64,000 nt of DNA from Rhizobacter sp. Root404 (lineage in GTDB: Bacteria > Pseudomonadota > Gammaproteobacteria > Burkholderiales > Burkholderiaceae_C): the NCBI RefSeq assembly GCF_001425865.1, contig NZ_LMDS01000006.1, positions 1 to 64,000 on the forward strand, written 5' to 3'. The notes beneath the pieces are model-generated. The model searched no databases. It worked only from the letters and a program-made list of their open reading frames with translations, and had not been told where the DNA came from. Within the stretch, counting starts at the first letter, position 1. Every line of letters starts with the position of its first letter. A program made the position numbers and the translations under genes. Of this stretch, positions 44,426 through 53,587 are shown piece by piece.

Positions 44426-45367
44426 TCAGAGCCCCTTCGACTCGTCCACGCCGAGGTGCACGTTCATCGACTGGACCGCCGCGCCGCTCGCCCCCTTGCC
44501 CAGGTTGTCCAGCCGGGCCATCAAGATCAGTTGGTGGTCGTTGGCGAACACGAAGATATCGACGCGATTGGTGTCGTTGCACGCCTGGACGTCGAAGAAG
44601 CCGTCTTCCAGCGTCGGCGCATCCCGCAATGGCATCACGCGGACGAAACGCTCGCCCGCGTAGCGCTTTTCGAACGCGGCCTGTACCGACTCGGGCGTGG
44701 CGCCTGCCGACAACTGCGAGAGATGTAAGGGCACGCTTACCGACAATCCCTTGTAGAACTTGCCGACGATTGGCATGAAGATCGGCTTCGTGGTCAGCCC
44801 CGTGTGCGCCGTCATCTCCGGCACGTGCTTGTGGCCGAGGCCCAGCGCGTAGGGGCGCGGCGCATCGAGCCGCGCGTCGCCACCGGCTTCGTACTGCTCG
44901 ATCATCTTCTTGCCGCCACCCGAGTAACCGGTGATCGAACTGGCCGAGATCGGCAGCCCGGGCGGCACCAGGCCGGCGTCGACCAGCGGGCGCAGCAGCA
45001 GGATGAATGCCGACGCATGGCAGCCAGGGTTCGAGATGCGCTTCGAGTCGCGGATGAGTTGGCGCTGCGACGGCGCCAGCTCCGGCAGCCCGAAGGCCCA
45101 GCCCGGCGCAGTGCGGTGCGCGGTACTGGCATCGATCAGGCAGGTGTTCGGGTTGGTGACCAACGCCGCCGCCTCCTTGGCCGCCGCATCGGGCAGGCAC
45201 AGGAACGCCACGTCGGCCGCGTTCAGCAAGCGCGCGCGCTCCGCGGCATCCTTGCGCTTGTCGGCATCGATGCGCAGGACCTCGATGTCGTCGCGCTGCG
45301 CGAGATACTCGTGGATGCGCAGGCCGGTCGTGCCCTCCTGGCCATCTACAAAAGCGCGGTAAGCCAT
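44426..45367 (-). CDS. argC: N-acetyl-gamma-glutamyl-phosphate reductase, type 2
   Basis: A 313-residue enzyme of arginine synthesis reducing N-acetylglutamyl-phosphate to the semialdehyde. It is of the shorter type 2 form. FVDGQEGTTGLRIHEYL is the NADP loop, IDASTAHR is conserved, SNPGCHASAFILLLRPL holds the catalytic Cys, and GYSGGGKKMI follows. AAGGAGAAGG precedes the ATG. It is transcribed against the surrounding par genes and is divergent from the small hydrolase. Confidence 0.95.
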   Translation of the reverse strand: MAYRAFVDGQEGTTGLRIHEYLAQRDDIEVLRIDADKRKDAAERARLLNAADVAFLCLPDAAAKEAAALVTNPNTCLIDASTAHRTAPGWAFGLPELAPSQRQLIRDSKRISNPGCHASAFILLLRPLVDAGLVPPGLPISASSITGYSGGGKKMIEQYEAGGDARLDAPRPYALGLGHKHVPEMTAHTGLTTKPIFMPIVGKFYKGLSVSVPLHLSQLSAGATPESVQAAFEKRYAGERFVRVMPLRDAPTLEDGFFDVQACNDTNRVDIFVFANDHQLILMARLDNLGKGASGAAVQSMNVHLGVDESKGL

Positions 45368-45415
45368 GGCACCTTCTCCTTCAAAACAGCAGCTCGCAAG
45401 GATAAACCAGCGCCC

Positions 45416-45964
45416 ATGACCGACGATGCCACCACGCCCCGCATCCTGCTGCTCCCCGGCTGGCTCGACTCCGACGCCGCGCACTGGCAGACGCTTTGGG
45501 AGGCGCGGCATGGCGACCGCCGCGTGCAACAGGACGACTGGCAGTGGCCGCGGCGCGGCGACTGGATGGCGCGGCTCGACGAAGAGCTGCTGGCGTCCGA
45601 CACGCCCGCCGTGCTGGTCGCGCACAGCCTGGGCTGCCTGCTCGTCGCCGCGTGGGCGGCCCACTCGCAGCACACGGCGCGGGTGCGCGGCGCGCTGCTG
45701 GTCGCGCCGCCGGATGCCGAGCGGGACGACATGCCGCCGCACCTGTTCAGCTGGCGCCCGATCGTCCGCACGCGCCTGCCGTTCGCGAGCCTGGTCGCCA
45801 TCAGCAGCGACGATCCGTATTGCGACGCATTGCGCGCACAGCAATTCGCGAGCGACTGGGGCGCGCAGTCGTTCGACGCCGGCCCGCGCGGTCACCTGAA
45901 CGGCGAGTCGGGCCTGGGCGACTGGCCGCAGGGTCGCGCCCTGCTGCGGACCCTGCTCGACTGA
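45416..45964 (+). CDS. RBBP9/YdeN-family alpha/beta hydrolase
   Basis: A 182-residue compact serine hydrolase. ILLLPGWLDSDAAHWQTLWE is the family N-terminus, VLVAHSLGCLL holds the nucleophile Ser, SSDDPYC the Asp, and GPRGHLNGESGLGDWPQG the His. Substrate unknown. It lies 17 bases before parB and is probably cotranscribed with it. Confidence 0.9.
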   Translation: MTDDATTPRILLLPGWLDSDAAHWQTLWEARHGDRRVQQDDWQWPRRGDWMARLDEELLASDTPAVLVAHSLGCLLVAAWAAHSQHTARVRGALLVAPPDAERDDMPPHLFSWRPIVRTRLPFASLVAISSDDPYCDALRAQQFASDWGAQSFDAGPRGHLNGESGLGDWPQGRALLRTLLD

Positions 45965-45981
45965 TCACCGACAATCCGCGC

Positions 45982-46896
45982 ATGGTCACCAAGAAACCCA
46001 AAGGCCTCGGCCTCGGCCTCGAAGCGCTGCTCGGCCCGCGTGTCAAAGAGGCCGGCGACGCGCCCGCCACAGTCAGCGACGGCGTGCCGCACACCCTGAA
46101 GCTCGCGCAGCTGCAACCCGGCAAGTACCAACCACGCACACGCATGGACGAAGGCTCGTTGTACGAGCTGGCCGAGAGCATCAAGGCGCAGGGCGTGATG
46201 CAGCCGATCCTGGTGCGTCCGGTCGGCGGCGACCGCTTCGAGATCATCGCCGGCGAACGCCGCACGCGCGCCGCGCGCCTGGCCGGGCTCGACGAGGTGC
46301 CGGTGCTGGTGAAGGACGTGCCGGACGAATCCGCCGCGGCGATGGCGCTGATCGAGAACATCCAGCGCGAAGACCTCAACCCGCTCGAGGAAGCGCAGGG
46401 CCTGAAGCGCTTGACCGACGAGTTCGGCCTCACGCACGAACTCGCGGCGAAGGCGGTCGGTCGCTCGCGCAGCGCGGCGAGCAACCTGCTGCGCTTGTTG
46501 AACCTGACCGAGCCGGTGCAGCAGATGCTGATGGCCGGCGACATCGACATGGGCCACGCCCGCGCACTGCTTCCGCTCGACGGCGCACAGCAGATCCTCA
46601 GCGCCAACGCGATCGTCTCGAAGAAGCTCTCGGTGCGCGAAGCCGAGAAGCTGGTCGCCCGCGCGAGCGCGAGCAGCAGCGCCGGCCGTCAGACGCCGTT
46701 GCTGCGCGCGCGCCACGACAAGCCGCGCGACCTGCAACGCATCGAACAGGAATTGTCGGATGCGTTGACGGCACAGGTCGACATCCGCGTGAAGAAGCGG
46801 ACCAAACGCGGCGAACAGGGCGAGGTCGCGATCGCCTTCGGCTCGCTCGACGAACTCACCGGGTTGCTGCACAAGCTCGGCCTGCCGCCACGCTGA
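45982..46896 (+). CDS. parB: chromosome partitioning protein ParB (Spo0J)
   Basis: A 304-residue CTP-dependent DNA clamp. The N-terminal KGLGLGLEALLG is the ParA-stimulating tail. LQPGKYQPRTRMDEGSLYELA and AGERRTRAARLAGLDEVP form the CTP-binding ParB/Srx domain. IENIQREDLNPLEEAQG leads to the HTH (AVGRSRSAASNLLRLLNL) that reads parS. The C-terminal dimerisation domain follows a Ser/Ala linker. Two parS sites in mnmG and rsmG are its expected targets. Confidence 0.97.
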   Translation: MVTKKPKGLGLGLEALLGPRVKEAGDAPATVSDGVPHTLKLAQLQPGKYQPRTRMDEGSLYELAESIKAQGVMQPILVRPVGGDRFEIIAGERRTRAARLAGLDEVPVLVKDVPDESAAAMALIENIQREDLNPLEEAQGLKRLTDEFGLTHELAAKAVGRSRSAASNLLRLLNLTEPVQQMLMAGDIDMGHARALLPLDGAQQILSANAIVSKKLSVREAEKLVARASASSSAGRQTPLLRARHDKPRDLQRIEQELSDALTAQVDIRVKKRTKRGEQGEVAIAFGSLDELTGLLHKLGLPPR

Positions 46897-46965
46897 GAAG
46901 CGTCGCACGGAACTTCATGCATCCAGCGGCGCTCTGTGACGTAACAGGGTCAACCGGCAGCGCAT

Positions 46966-46981
46966 CGGCACGTTGTTTGCT
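46966..46981 (+). promoter_or_regulatory. candidate sigma-54 promoter of prkA-yeaH-spoVR
   Basis: CGGCACGTTGTTTGCT matches the sigma-54 consensus TGGCACG-N4-TTGC(A/T) at all but the first base. GG (46967-46968) and GC (46979-46980) are exactly ten bases apart. It points toward prkA, whose ATG lies about 235 bases on. In E. coli the homologous yeaGH operon is known to respond to NtrC and sigma-54. Confidence 0.6.
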
Positions 46982-47113
46982 AAACACCCGTACCGACATT
47001 TGTTGTTGTGCGAGCCCATCGAAAAGGGTGGTCTTGAACCTTGTACTCGAAGGACCGCCTGGCGCAGAATGAACGAAGCTTGATTCACACACCGCTCCGC
47101 TGAAACGGAAAGC

Positions 47114-47189
47114 TCTGATGGCGCCCCACCGGGTTTCATCAGAACTTCCCCAAGACGTTGAAGCCGAAGGCATCGCCCGCTTCAACGTC
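47114..47189 (+). promoter_or_regulatory. two stem-loops in the prkA 5' leader
   Basis: TCTGATG (47114-47120) pairs with CATCAGA (47137-47143). GACGTTGAAGC (47154-47164) pairs with GCTTCAACGTC (47179-47189), a perfect 11-bp stem ending 26 bases before the ATG. The rest of the 319-base gap from 46897 holds the sigma-54 site and no recognisable gene. Confidence 0.55.
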
Positions 47190-47215
47190 TCCTTGGCAAC
47201 CACCCAGGAGTCAGC

Positions 47216-49138
47216 ATGGACGTGATCAGCAACTTTGCCGCTCGGTTCGAACGCAGCCGCGAAGAAGAACTCTCGATCGAGGAGTACCTCGCCGAGTGCA
47301 AGCGCAACCCGATTGCGTATGCGACCGCCGCCGAGCGCATGCTCAAGGCGATCGGCGAACCCAAGTTCGTCGACACGCGCAACGACCCGCGCATGTCGCG
47401 GCTGTTCGCGAACAAGGTCATCAAGATCTACCCTGCGTTCGCCGAGTTCTACGGCATGGAAGACGCGATCGAGCAGGTCGTCTCGTACTTCCGCCACGCC
47501 GCCCAGGGCCTCGAGGAAAAGAAGCAGATCCTCTACCTCCTCGGCCCGGTCGGCGGCGGCAAAAGCTCGATCGCCGAGCGCCTGAAGCAGTTGATGGAGC
47601 ACGTGCCGTTCTACGCGATCAAGGGCTCGCCGGTGAACGAATCGCCGCTCGGGCTGTTCGACCCGACGGAAGACGGGCCATTGCTCGAGAAGGAGTACGG
47701 CATCCCGGCGCGCTACCTGCAGCGCATCCTCAGCCCGTGGGCCGTCAAGCGCCTCGAAGAGTACGGCGGCGACATCCGCAAGTTCAAGGTCGTCAAGCGC
47801 CTGCCGAGCGTGCTGAAGCAGGTCGGCGTCGCGAAGACCGAGCCCGGCGACGAGAACAACCAGGACATCTCGGCACTGGTCGGCAAGGTCGACATCCGCA
47901 AGCTCGAGACCTACGCGCAGGACGACCCGGATGCCTACAGCTTCTCCGGCGGCCTGTGCCTGGCGAACCAGGGCCTGCTCGAGTTCGTCGAGATGTTCAA
48001 GGCACCGATCAAGGTGCTGCACCCGCTGCTGACCGCCACGCAGGAAGGCAACTTCAAGGGCACCGAAGGCTTCGGCGCGATCCCGTTCGACGGCATCGTG
48101 CTCGCGCACAGCAACGAGAGCGAGTGGAAGACCTTCCGCAACAACAAGAACAACGAGGCGTTTCTCGACCGCATCTACATCGTCAAGGTCCCGTACTGCC
48201 TGCGCGTCTCGGAAGAAGTGAAGATCTACGAGAAGCTGCTGCGCGGCTCGTCGCTGGTCGACGCCAAGTGCGCCCCCGGGACGCTGAAGATGATGAGCCA
48301 GTTCGCGATGCTGACGCGCCTGAAAGAGCCCGAAAACTCGTCGCTGTACTCGAAGATGCAGATTTACGACGGCGAGAATCTCAAGGACACCGACCCGCGC
48401 GCCAAGAGCTACCAGGAGTACCGCGACTATGCCGGGGTCGACGAAGGCATGAGCGGCGTGTCGACGCGCTTCGCATTCAAGATCCTGTCGAAGGTCTTCA
48501 ACTTCGACCCGGCCGAAGTCGCCGCGAACCCGGTGCACCTGATGTACGTGCTCGAACAGCAGATCGAGCGCGAGCAATTCCCGGCGGAGCTCGAGCAGAA
48601 GTACCTGGGCTTCATCAAGGAACATCTGTCGGCCCGCTATGCCGAGTTCATCGGCAAGGAAATCCAGACTGCTTACCTGGAGAGCTACAGCGAATACGGT
48701 CAGAACATCTTCGACCGCTACGTGACCTACGCCGACTACTGGATCCAGGACCAGGAGTACCGCGACACCGACACCGGCGAAGTGTTCGATCGCGCCTCGC
48801 TGAACGCCGAACTCGAAAAGATCGAGAAGCCCGCCGGCATCAGCAACCCGAAGGACTTCCGCAACGAGATCGTCAATTTCGTGCTGCGGGCGCGGGCCAG
48901 CAACGCCGGCAAGAACCCGCTGTGGACCAGCTACGAGAAGCTGCGCACCGTGATCGAGAAGAAGATGTTCTCGAACACCGAGGAGCTGTTGCCGGTCATC
49001 AGTTTCAACGCCAAGGCCAGCGCCGACGAGGCCAAGAAGCACGAGAACTTCGTCAACCGGATGGTCGAGAAGGGCTACACCGCCAAGCAGGTCCGTCTTC
49101 TTTGTGAGTGGTACCTGAGGGTGCGCAAGAGCAGCTGA
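47216..49138 (+). CDS. prkA: PrkA family serine protein kinase / AAA+ protein (YeaG)
   Basis: A 640-residue protein. The AAA+ domain has Walker A GPVGGGKS at residues 110-117. The C-terminal region resembles eukaryotic-type kinase folds in the family (E. coli YeaG, Bacillus PrkA). It acts in stress, nitrogen starvation and stationary phase; the Bacillus protein has more recently been argued to be a protease-like AAA+ machine. It is first in the conserved prkA-yeaH-spoVR operon, preceded by a long leader with a candidate sigma-54 promoter. AGGAG lies just before the ATG. Confidence 0.96.
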   Translation: MDVISNFAARFERSREEELSIEEYLAECKRNPIAYATAAERMLKAIGEPKFVDTRNDPRMSRLFANKVIKIYPAFAEFYGMEDAIEQVVSYFRHAAQGLEEKKQILYLLGPVGGGKSSIAERLKQLMEHVPFYAIKGSPVNESPLGLFDPTEDGPLLEKEYGIPARYLQRILSPWAVKRLEEYGGDIRKFKVVKRLPSVLKQVGVAKTEPGDENNQDISALVGKVDIRKLETYAQDDPDAYSFSGGLCLANQGLLEFVEMFKAPIKVLHPLLTATQEGNFKGTEGFGAIPFDGIVLAHSNESEWKTFRNNKNNEAFLDRIYIVKVPYCLRVSEEVKIYEKLLRGSSLVDAKCAPGTLKMMSQFAMLTRLKEPENSSLYSKMQIYDGENLKDTDPRAKSYQEYRDYAGVDEGMSGVSTRFAFKILSKVFNFDPAEVAANPVHLMYVLEQQIEREQFPAELEQKYLGFIKEHLSARYAEFIGKEIQTAYLESYSEYGQNIFDRYVTYADYWIQDQEYRDTDTGEVFDRASLNAELEKIEKPAGISNPKDFRNEIVNFVLRARASNAGKNPLWTSYEKLRTVIEKKMFSNTEELLPVISFNAKASADEAKKHENFVNRMVEKGYTAKQVRLLCEWYLRVRKSS

Positions 49139-49166
49139 TCCGCCCGGGGCGACCAACGGAGTATTC

Positions 49167-50447
49167 ATGCTTCAGCAGATCATCGATCGCAGGCTCGCAG
49201 GCAAGAACAAGTCGATCGGCAACCGCGAGCGCTTCCTGCGTCGCCACCACGCGCAGGTGCGCGATGCCGTGCGGCGCGCGGTCGACGGCCGCGGCATCCG
49301 CGACATGGAGCGCGGCGAAGACATCCGCATCCCGAAGAAGGACATCTCGGAGCCGGTGTTCGGCCACGGCCCCGGCGGTACCCGCGAGATGGTGCACCCG
49401 GGCAACCAGGAGTACGTGACCGGCGACCAGATCGAGCGGCCCAAGGGCGGCGGCGGCAAGGGCAGCGGCAAGGGCGAGGCCGGCGACTCCGGTGAAGGTG
49501 AAGACGATTTCGTCTTCCATCTGACCAAGGAAGAGTTCATGCAGATCTTCTTCGACGATCTCGCGCTGCCACGGATGACGCAGACGCAGCTCGCCGAGAC
49601 GCCCGAATGGAAGAGCCATCGCGCCGGCTTCGTCAGCGACGGCACGCCGAGCAACCTCAGCGTCGTGCGCTCCATGCGCGGCGCGATCGGGCGACGGCTG
49701 GCCATCGGCGCGGGCTCGCGCGGTGAGTTGCGCGAACTCGAGGAGCAACTCGCCGCGGTGCTTCTCGAACCCGCCAGCGAATTGCGCGACGCGCACCGCG
49801 ACGACCTGATGCTGCGCATCGATGCGCTGAAGAACCGGTTGTCACGAATCCCCTACCTCGACCCGATCGACCTGCGCTTCCGCAGCCGCGTTCGCGTGCC
49901 TGTGCCGACCACCAAGGCGGTGATGTTCTGCCTGATGGACGTGTCAGGCTCGATGGACGAGGCGCGCAAGGAGTTGTCCAAGCGCTTCTTCATCCTGCTG
50001 TACCTGTTCCTGACGCGGCACTACGACAAGATCGATCTGGTCTTCATCCGCCACCACACGCAGGCGCAGGAGGTCGACGAAGAGAACTTCTTCCATGCGC
50101 GCGAGACCGGCGGTACCGTCGTCTCCAGCGCGCTGGTGCTGATGGACGAGATCATCAAGGCCCGCTACTCGCCGACCGAATGGAACATCTACGGCGCGCA
50201 AGCCAGCGACGGCGACAACTGGCACCACGACAGCGGCCGCTGCCGCGAGATCCTGACCGAGAGCCTGCTGCCCGCGTGCCGCTACTTTGCCTATGTGCAG
50301 GTCGCGGAGGAGGAGCAGAACCTGTGGGAAGAGTACTCGCGCCTGCAGGAAAGCCATCCGGCGTTCGCGATGCGCAAGGTCACGCAGGCGTCGCAGATCT
50401 ACCCGGTTTTCCGCGAGCTCTTCAAGAAGGAAGGCGCTGCGGCATGA
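49167..50447 (+). CDS. yeaH: YeaH/YhbH family protein (DUF444)
   Basis: A 426-residue soluble protein. A basic N-terminus (RRLAGKNKSIGNRERFLRRH) is followed by a Gly/Lys-rich low-complexity stretch (RPKGGGGKGSGKGEAGD). A von Willebrand A-like domain carries the MIDAS motif DVSGSMDEARK. This architecture is typical of YhbH in Bacillus and YeaH in enterics, partners of PrkA. GGAG precedes the ATG. It is 28 bases after prkA and 13 bases before spoVR. Confidence 0.95.
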   Translation: MLQQIIDRRLAGKNKSIGNRERFLRRHHAQVRDAVRRAVDGRGIRDMERGEDIRIPKKDISEPVFGHGPGGTREMVHPGNQEYVTGDQIERPKGGGGKGSGKGEAGDSGEGEDDFVFHLTKEEFMQIFFDDLALPRMTQTQLAETPEWKSHRAGFVSDGTPSNLSVVRSMRGAIGRRLAIGAGSRGELRELEEQLAAVLLEPASELRDAHRDDLMLRIDALKNRLSRIPYLDPIDLRFRSRVRVPVPTTKAVMFCLMDVSGSMDEARKELSKRFFILLYLFLTRHYDKIDLVFIRHHTQAQEVDEENFFHARETGGTVVSSALVLMDEIIKARYSPTEWNIYGAQASDGDNWHHDSGRCREILTESLLPACRYFAYVQVAEEEQNLWEEYSRLQESHPAFAMRKVTQASQIYPVFRELFKKEGAAA

Positions 50448-50460
50448 GAAGGGCACCATC

Positions 50461-52080
50461 ATGAGCACGTTTCCCGGCGAGCGCCGCGTCGGCGTCGAGC
50501 CGCCCCAGCCCTATCCGCACGACCGCCGCAAGGCCGAGCTCGGCCCGCTCCAGGCGCCGCGGCCGCCCGGCCCGCGTCCCGCCGCCCCGCTTCCGGACCC
50601 GAGCGACTGGAGCTTCGAGCTGATCGAGCAGTATCACGAGGCCATCCGCGCGACCGCGGCGCGCTTCGGCCTCGACACCTACGCGAACCAGCTCGAGATC
50701 ATCACCGCCGAACAGATGATGGACGCCTACGCGTCGATCGGCATGCCGGTGAACTACCGCCACTGGAGCTACGGCAAGGAATTCATCGCCAACGAGAAGA
50801 ACTACAAGCGCGGCCACATGGGGCTGGCGTACGAGATCGTCATCAACTCCGACCCCTGCATCAGCTACCTGATGGAGGAGAACACGACCGCGATGCAGGC
50901 GCTCGTGATTGCCCACGCCGCCTACGGCCACAACAGCTTCTTCAAGGGCAACTACCTCTTCAAGCTGTGGACCGACGCGTCGTCGATCATCGACTACCTC
51001 GTCTACTCGAAGAACTACATCGCCGAGTGCGAAGAGAAGCACGGCCTCGGCCCGGTCGAGGAACTGCTCGACAGCTGCCACGCGCTGCAGAACTACGGCG
51101 TCGACCGCTATCGCCGCCCGAGCAAGCTCTCGTTCGCCGAGGAACTCGAGCGCCGCAAGGACCGGCTGGCACACGCGCAGTCGCAGGTCAACGACATCTG
51201 GCGCACGTTACCTCGCAAGGTCGAGAAGACCGGCGAAGCCGCTGAGGTCAAGCGCTTCCCGGCCGAGTTGCAGGAGAACATCCTGTACTTCATCGAGAAG
51301 AACGCACCGCTGCTCGAACCGTGGCAGCGCGAGATCGTGCGCATCGTGCGCAAGATCGCGCAATATTTCTATCCGCAGCGCCAGACGCAGGTGATGAACG
51401 AAGGTTGGGCGACGTTCTGGCATCACCACCTGCTGAACACGATGTACGACGACGGGTATCTGACCGACGGGGTGATGATCGAGTGGCTCAAGTCGCACAC
51501 CAACGTGATCTACCAGCCACCGGTCGGGCACCGCGCGTACAGCGGCATCAACCCGTACGCGCTCGGCTTCGCGATGTACACCGACATCAAGCGCATCTGC
51601 GAGCACCCGACCGACGAGGACCGCGAGTGGTTCCCGAACTTCGCCGGCCAGCCCTGGCTGCCGACGCTCGACCATGCGATGCGCAACTTCAAGGACGAAA
51701 GCTTCGTCGGCCAATACCTGTCGCCCAAGCTGATGCGCGACCTGCGCCTGTTCGCGATCCTCGACGACGAAAAGGCCGAGAACCTGCAGGTCTCGGCGAT
51801 CCACGACCCGTCGGGGTTCAAACGGCTGCGCGAGGCGTTGTCGAAGCAGTACGACCTCAGCTCCCGCGAGCCCGACATCCAGGTCTGGAACGTGAATCTG
51901 CGCGGCGACCGCTCACTGACGCTGCGCCACACCCGCCACAACAACCGCCCGCTGCACGAGGGCTCGCACGAGGTGCTTAAGCACGTGGCGCGGCTGTGGG
52001 GCTTCGGCGTGCACCTCGAGAGCGTGGACAGTTCGGGGACGAGTCAGCAGACCTTGTCGGTCCCGGCGCCGACCAGTTGA
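50461..52080 (+). CDS. SpoVR family protein (YcgB)
   Basis: A 539-residue protein of the SpoVR family. After a Pro/Arg-rich 45-residue tail it has DWSFELIEQYHEAIRATAAR in part, NYRHWSYGKEFIANEKNYK, EEHNTTAMQALVIAHAAYGHNSF-like sequence (NTTAMQALVIAHAAYGHNSF), and MNEGWATFWHHHLLNTMYDDG. The conserved His and Glu residues suggest a metal-binding site. In Bacillus it affects spore cortex; in non-sporeformers it accompanies PrkA and YeaH in stress response. It is the last gene of the operon. Confidence 0.95.
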   Translation: MSTFPGERRVGVEPPQPYPHDRRKAELGPLQAPRPPGPRPAAPLPDPSDWSFELIEQYHEAIRATAARFGLDTYANQLEIITAEQMMDAYASIGMPVNYRHWSYGKEFIANEKNYKRGHMGLAYEIVINSDPCISYLMEENTTAMQALVIAHAAYGHNSFFKGNYLFKLWTDASSIIDYLVYSKNYIAECEEKHGLGPVEELLDSCHALQNYGVDRYRRPSKLSFAEELERRKDRLAHAQSQVNDIWRTLPRKVEKTGEAAEVKRFPAELQENILYFIEKNAPLLEPWQREIVRIVRKIAQYFYPQRQTQVMNEGWATFWHHHLLNTMYDDGYLTDGVMIEWLKSHTNVIYQPPVGHRAYSGINPYALGFAMYTDIKRICEHPTDEDREWFPNFAGQPWLPTLDHAMRNFKDESFVGQYLSPKLMRDLRLFAILDDEKAENLQVSAIHDPSGFKRLREALSKQYDLSSREPDIQVWNVNLRGDRSLTLRHTRHNNRPLHEGSHEVLKHVARLWGFGVHLESVDSSGTSQQTLSVPAPTS

Positions 52081-52088
52081 GCGCGCGG

Positions 52089-53510
52089 TCAGAGCGAGAA
52101 GATCTTCCCGGGGTTCATGATGTTCTTCGGGTCGAGCGCGCGCTTGACCGTGCGCATCATGTCGATCGCACCGGCGCCCGCCTCGTTGACGAGGAAATCC
52201 ATCTTGTGCAGCCCGATGCCGTGCTCGCCACTGCAGGTGCCCTGCACGTCGATCGCCCGCTGCACCAGTTCCTGATTCAACCGCTCCGCCAGTTCGCGCT
52301 CGGCCGGTACGGTCGGATCGACCAGATAGGCGATGTGGAAGTTGCCGTCGCCCACGTGGCCGACGATGTAGTGCTGCATGCCGGCGGCCGTGGCCGCCTC
52401 GGAGGCCGTCGTCACGCACTCGGCGAGGCGCGAGATGGGCACGCAGGTGTCCGTGCTCACCGTGCGGCAGCCCGGCTTCATCTGCGCGCCGGCGAAATAG
52501 GCGTGGTGGCGCGCCGTCCACAGCCGGGTGCGCTCCTCCGGCGTCGTCGCCCACTGGAAGCCGGAGCCGCCGAACTCGCTCGCGATGTCCTGCACCGTCG
52601 CGGCCTGCTCGGCGACGCTCGCCTCGCTGCCGTGGAACTCCATCAGCAGCAGCGGTGACTCCGGCAGGCTCAGCTTGTCGTGGCGGTTCACGGCGCGCAC
52701 CGCGTGCGCGTCGAGCAGCTCGCAGCGCGCGATCGGAATGCCCATCTGGATGATCTGGATCGTCGTGCGCACCGCCGCATCGATGCTGGGGAAGGTGCAG
52801 GTCGCCGCCGAGATCGCCTCGGGCAGCGGGTACAGGCGCAGCGTGATCTCCGTCATCACGCCGAGCGTGCCTTCGCTGCCGACCATCAGGCGCGTCAGGT
52901 CGTAGCCGGCCGACGACTTGCGCGCGCGCGTGCCGGTGTGGATGGTCTCGCCGCTCGCGGTGACCACGGTCAGCCCCAGGACGTTCTCGCGCATCGTGCC
53001 GTAGCGCACCGCGTTCGTGCCACTGGCCCGCGTCGCACTCATGCCGCCGAGACTGGCATCGGCGCCCGGGTCGATCGGGAAGAACAATCCGGTGTGGCGG
53101 ATCTCGTTGTTCAGCTGCATCCGCGTCACACCGGCCTGCACCGTCACCGTCAGGTCCTCCGGTTGCACCGCGATGATCCTGTTCATGCGCGACAGGTCGA
53201 TGCTGATGCCGCCCTGCACCGCGAGAAGATGACCTTCGAGCGACGAGCCGACGCCGAACGGGATCACCGGCACCGCATGCTGGTCGGCCAGCTTGACCAC
53301 CGCCGCGACGTCCTCGGTGCTCTCGCAGTACACCACCGCCTCGGGCGGCGGCGCGTCGATCGGCGACTCGTCGCGGCCGTGCTGCTCGCGCACCGCCAGC
53401 GCCGTCGAGCAACGCGCGCCGAACTGCGCCTGCAGCGCGGCCAACATCGCGGCCGGCACGGGACGCGGCTCCAGGCGGGGCAACAGGTGGGCGGGCAGCG
53501 GTGCGTTCAT
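52089..53510 (-). CDS. FAD-binding oxidoreductase, GlcD/D-lactate dehydrogenase family
   Basis: A 473-residue VAO/PCMH-type flavoprotein. VIPFGVGSSLEGHLLAVQGG is the FAD-binding signature, with DPGADASLGGMSATRASG and LMVGSEGTLGVMTEITL after it. The C-terminal FAD-oxidase domain has HVGDGNFHIAYLVDP and CSGEHGIGLHKMDFL, typical of glycolate/D-lactate and related 2-hydroxyacid dehydrogenases. The exact substrate is not readable, and no glcEF genes adjoin. GGAG fixes the start at 53510; upstream codons do not extend the domain. Confidence 0.9.
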   Translation of the reverse strand: MNAPLPAHLLPRLEPRPVPAAMLAALQAQFGARCSTALAVREQHGRDESPIDAPPPEAVVYCESTEDVAAVVKLADQHAVPVIPFGVGSSLEGHLLAVQGGISIDLSRMNRIIAVQPEDLTVTVQAGVTRMQLNNEIRHTGLFFPIDPGADASLGGMSATRASGTNAVRYGTMRENVLGLTVVTASGETIHTGTRARKSSAGYDLTRLMVGSEGTLGVMTEITLRLYPLPEAISAATCTFPSIDAAVRTTIQIIQMGIPIARCELLDAHAVRAVNRHDKLSLPESPLLLMEFHGSEASVAEQAATVQDIASEFGGSGFQWATTPEERTRLWTARHHAYFAGAQMKPGCRTVSTDTCVPISRLAECVTTASEAATAAGMQHYIVGHVGDGNFHIAYLVDPTVPAERELAERLNQELVQRAIDVQGTCSGEHGIGLHKMDFLVNEAGAGAIDMMRTVKRALDPKNIMNPGKIFSL

Positions 53511-53587
53511 GCGGGTCTCCGTGGCCACGCAAGGCATGACCGAATGTCGATTGTGCCAAGGTCGACGCACCGCGCTAGCATCCGCCG

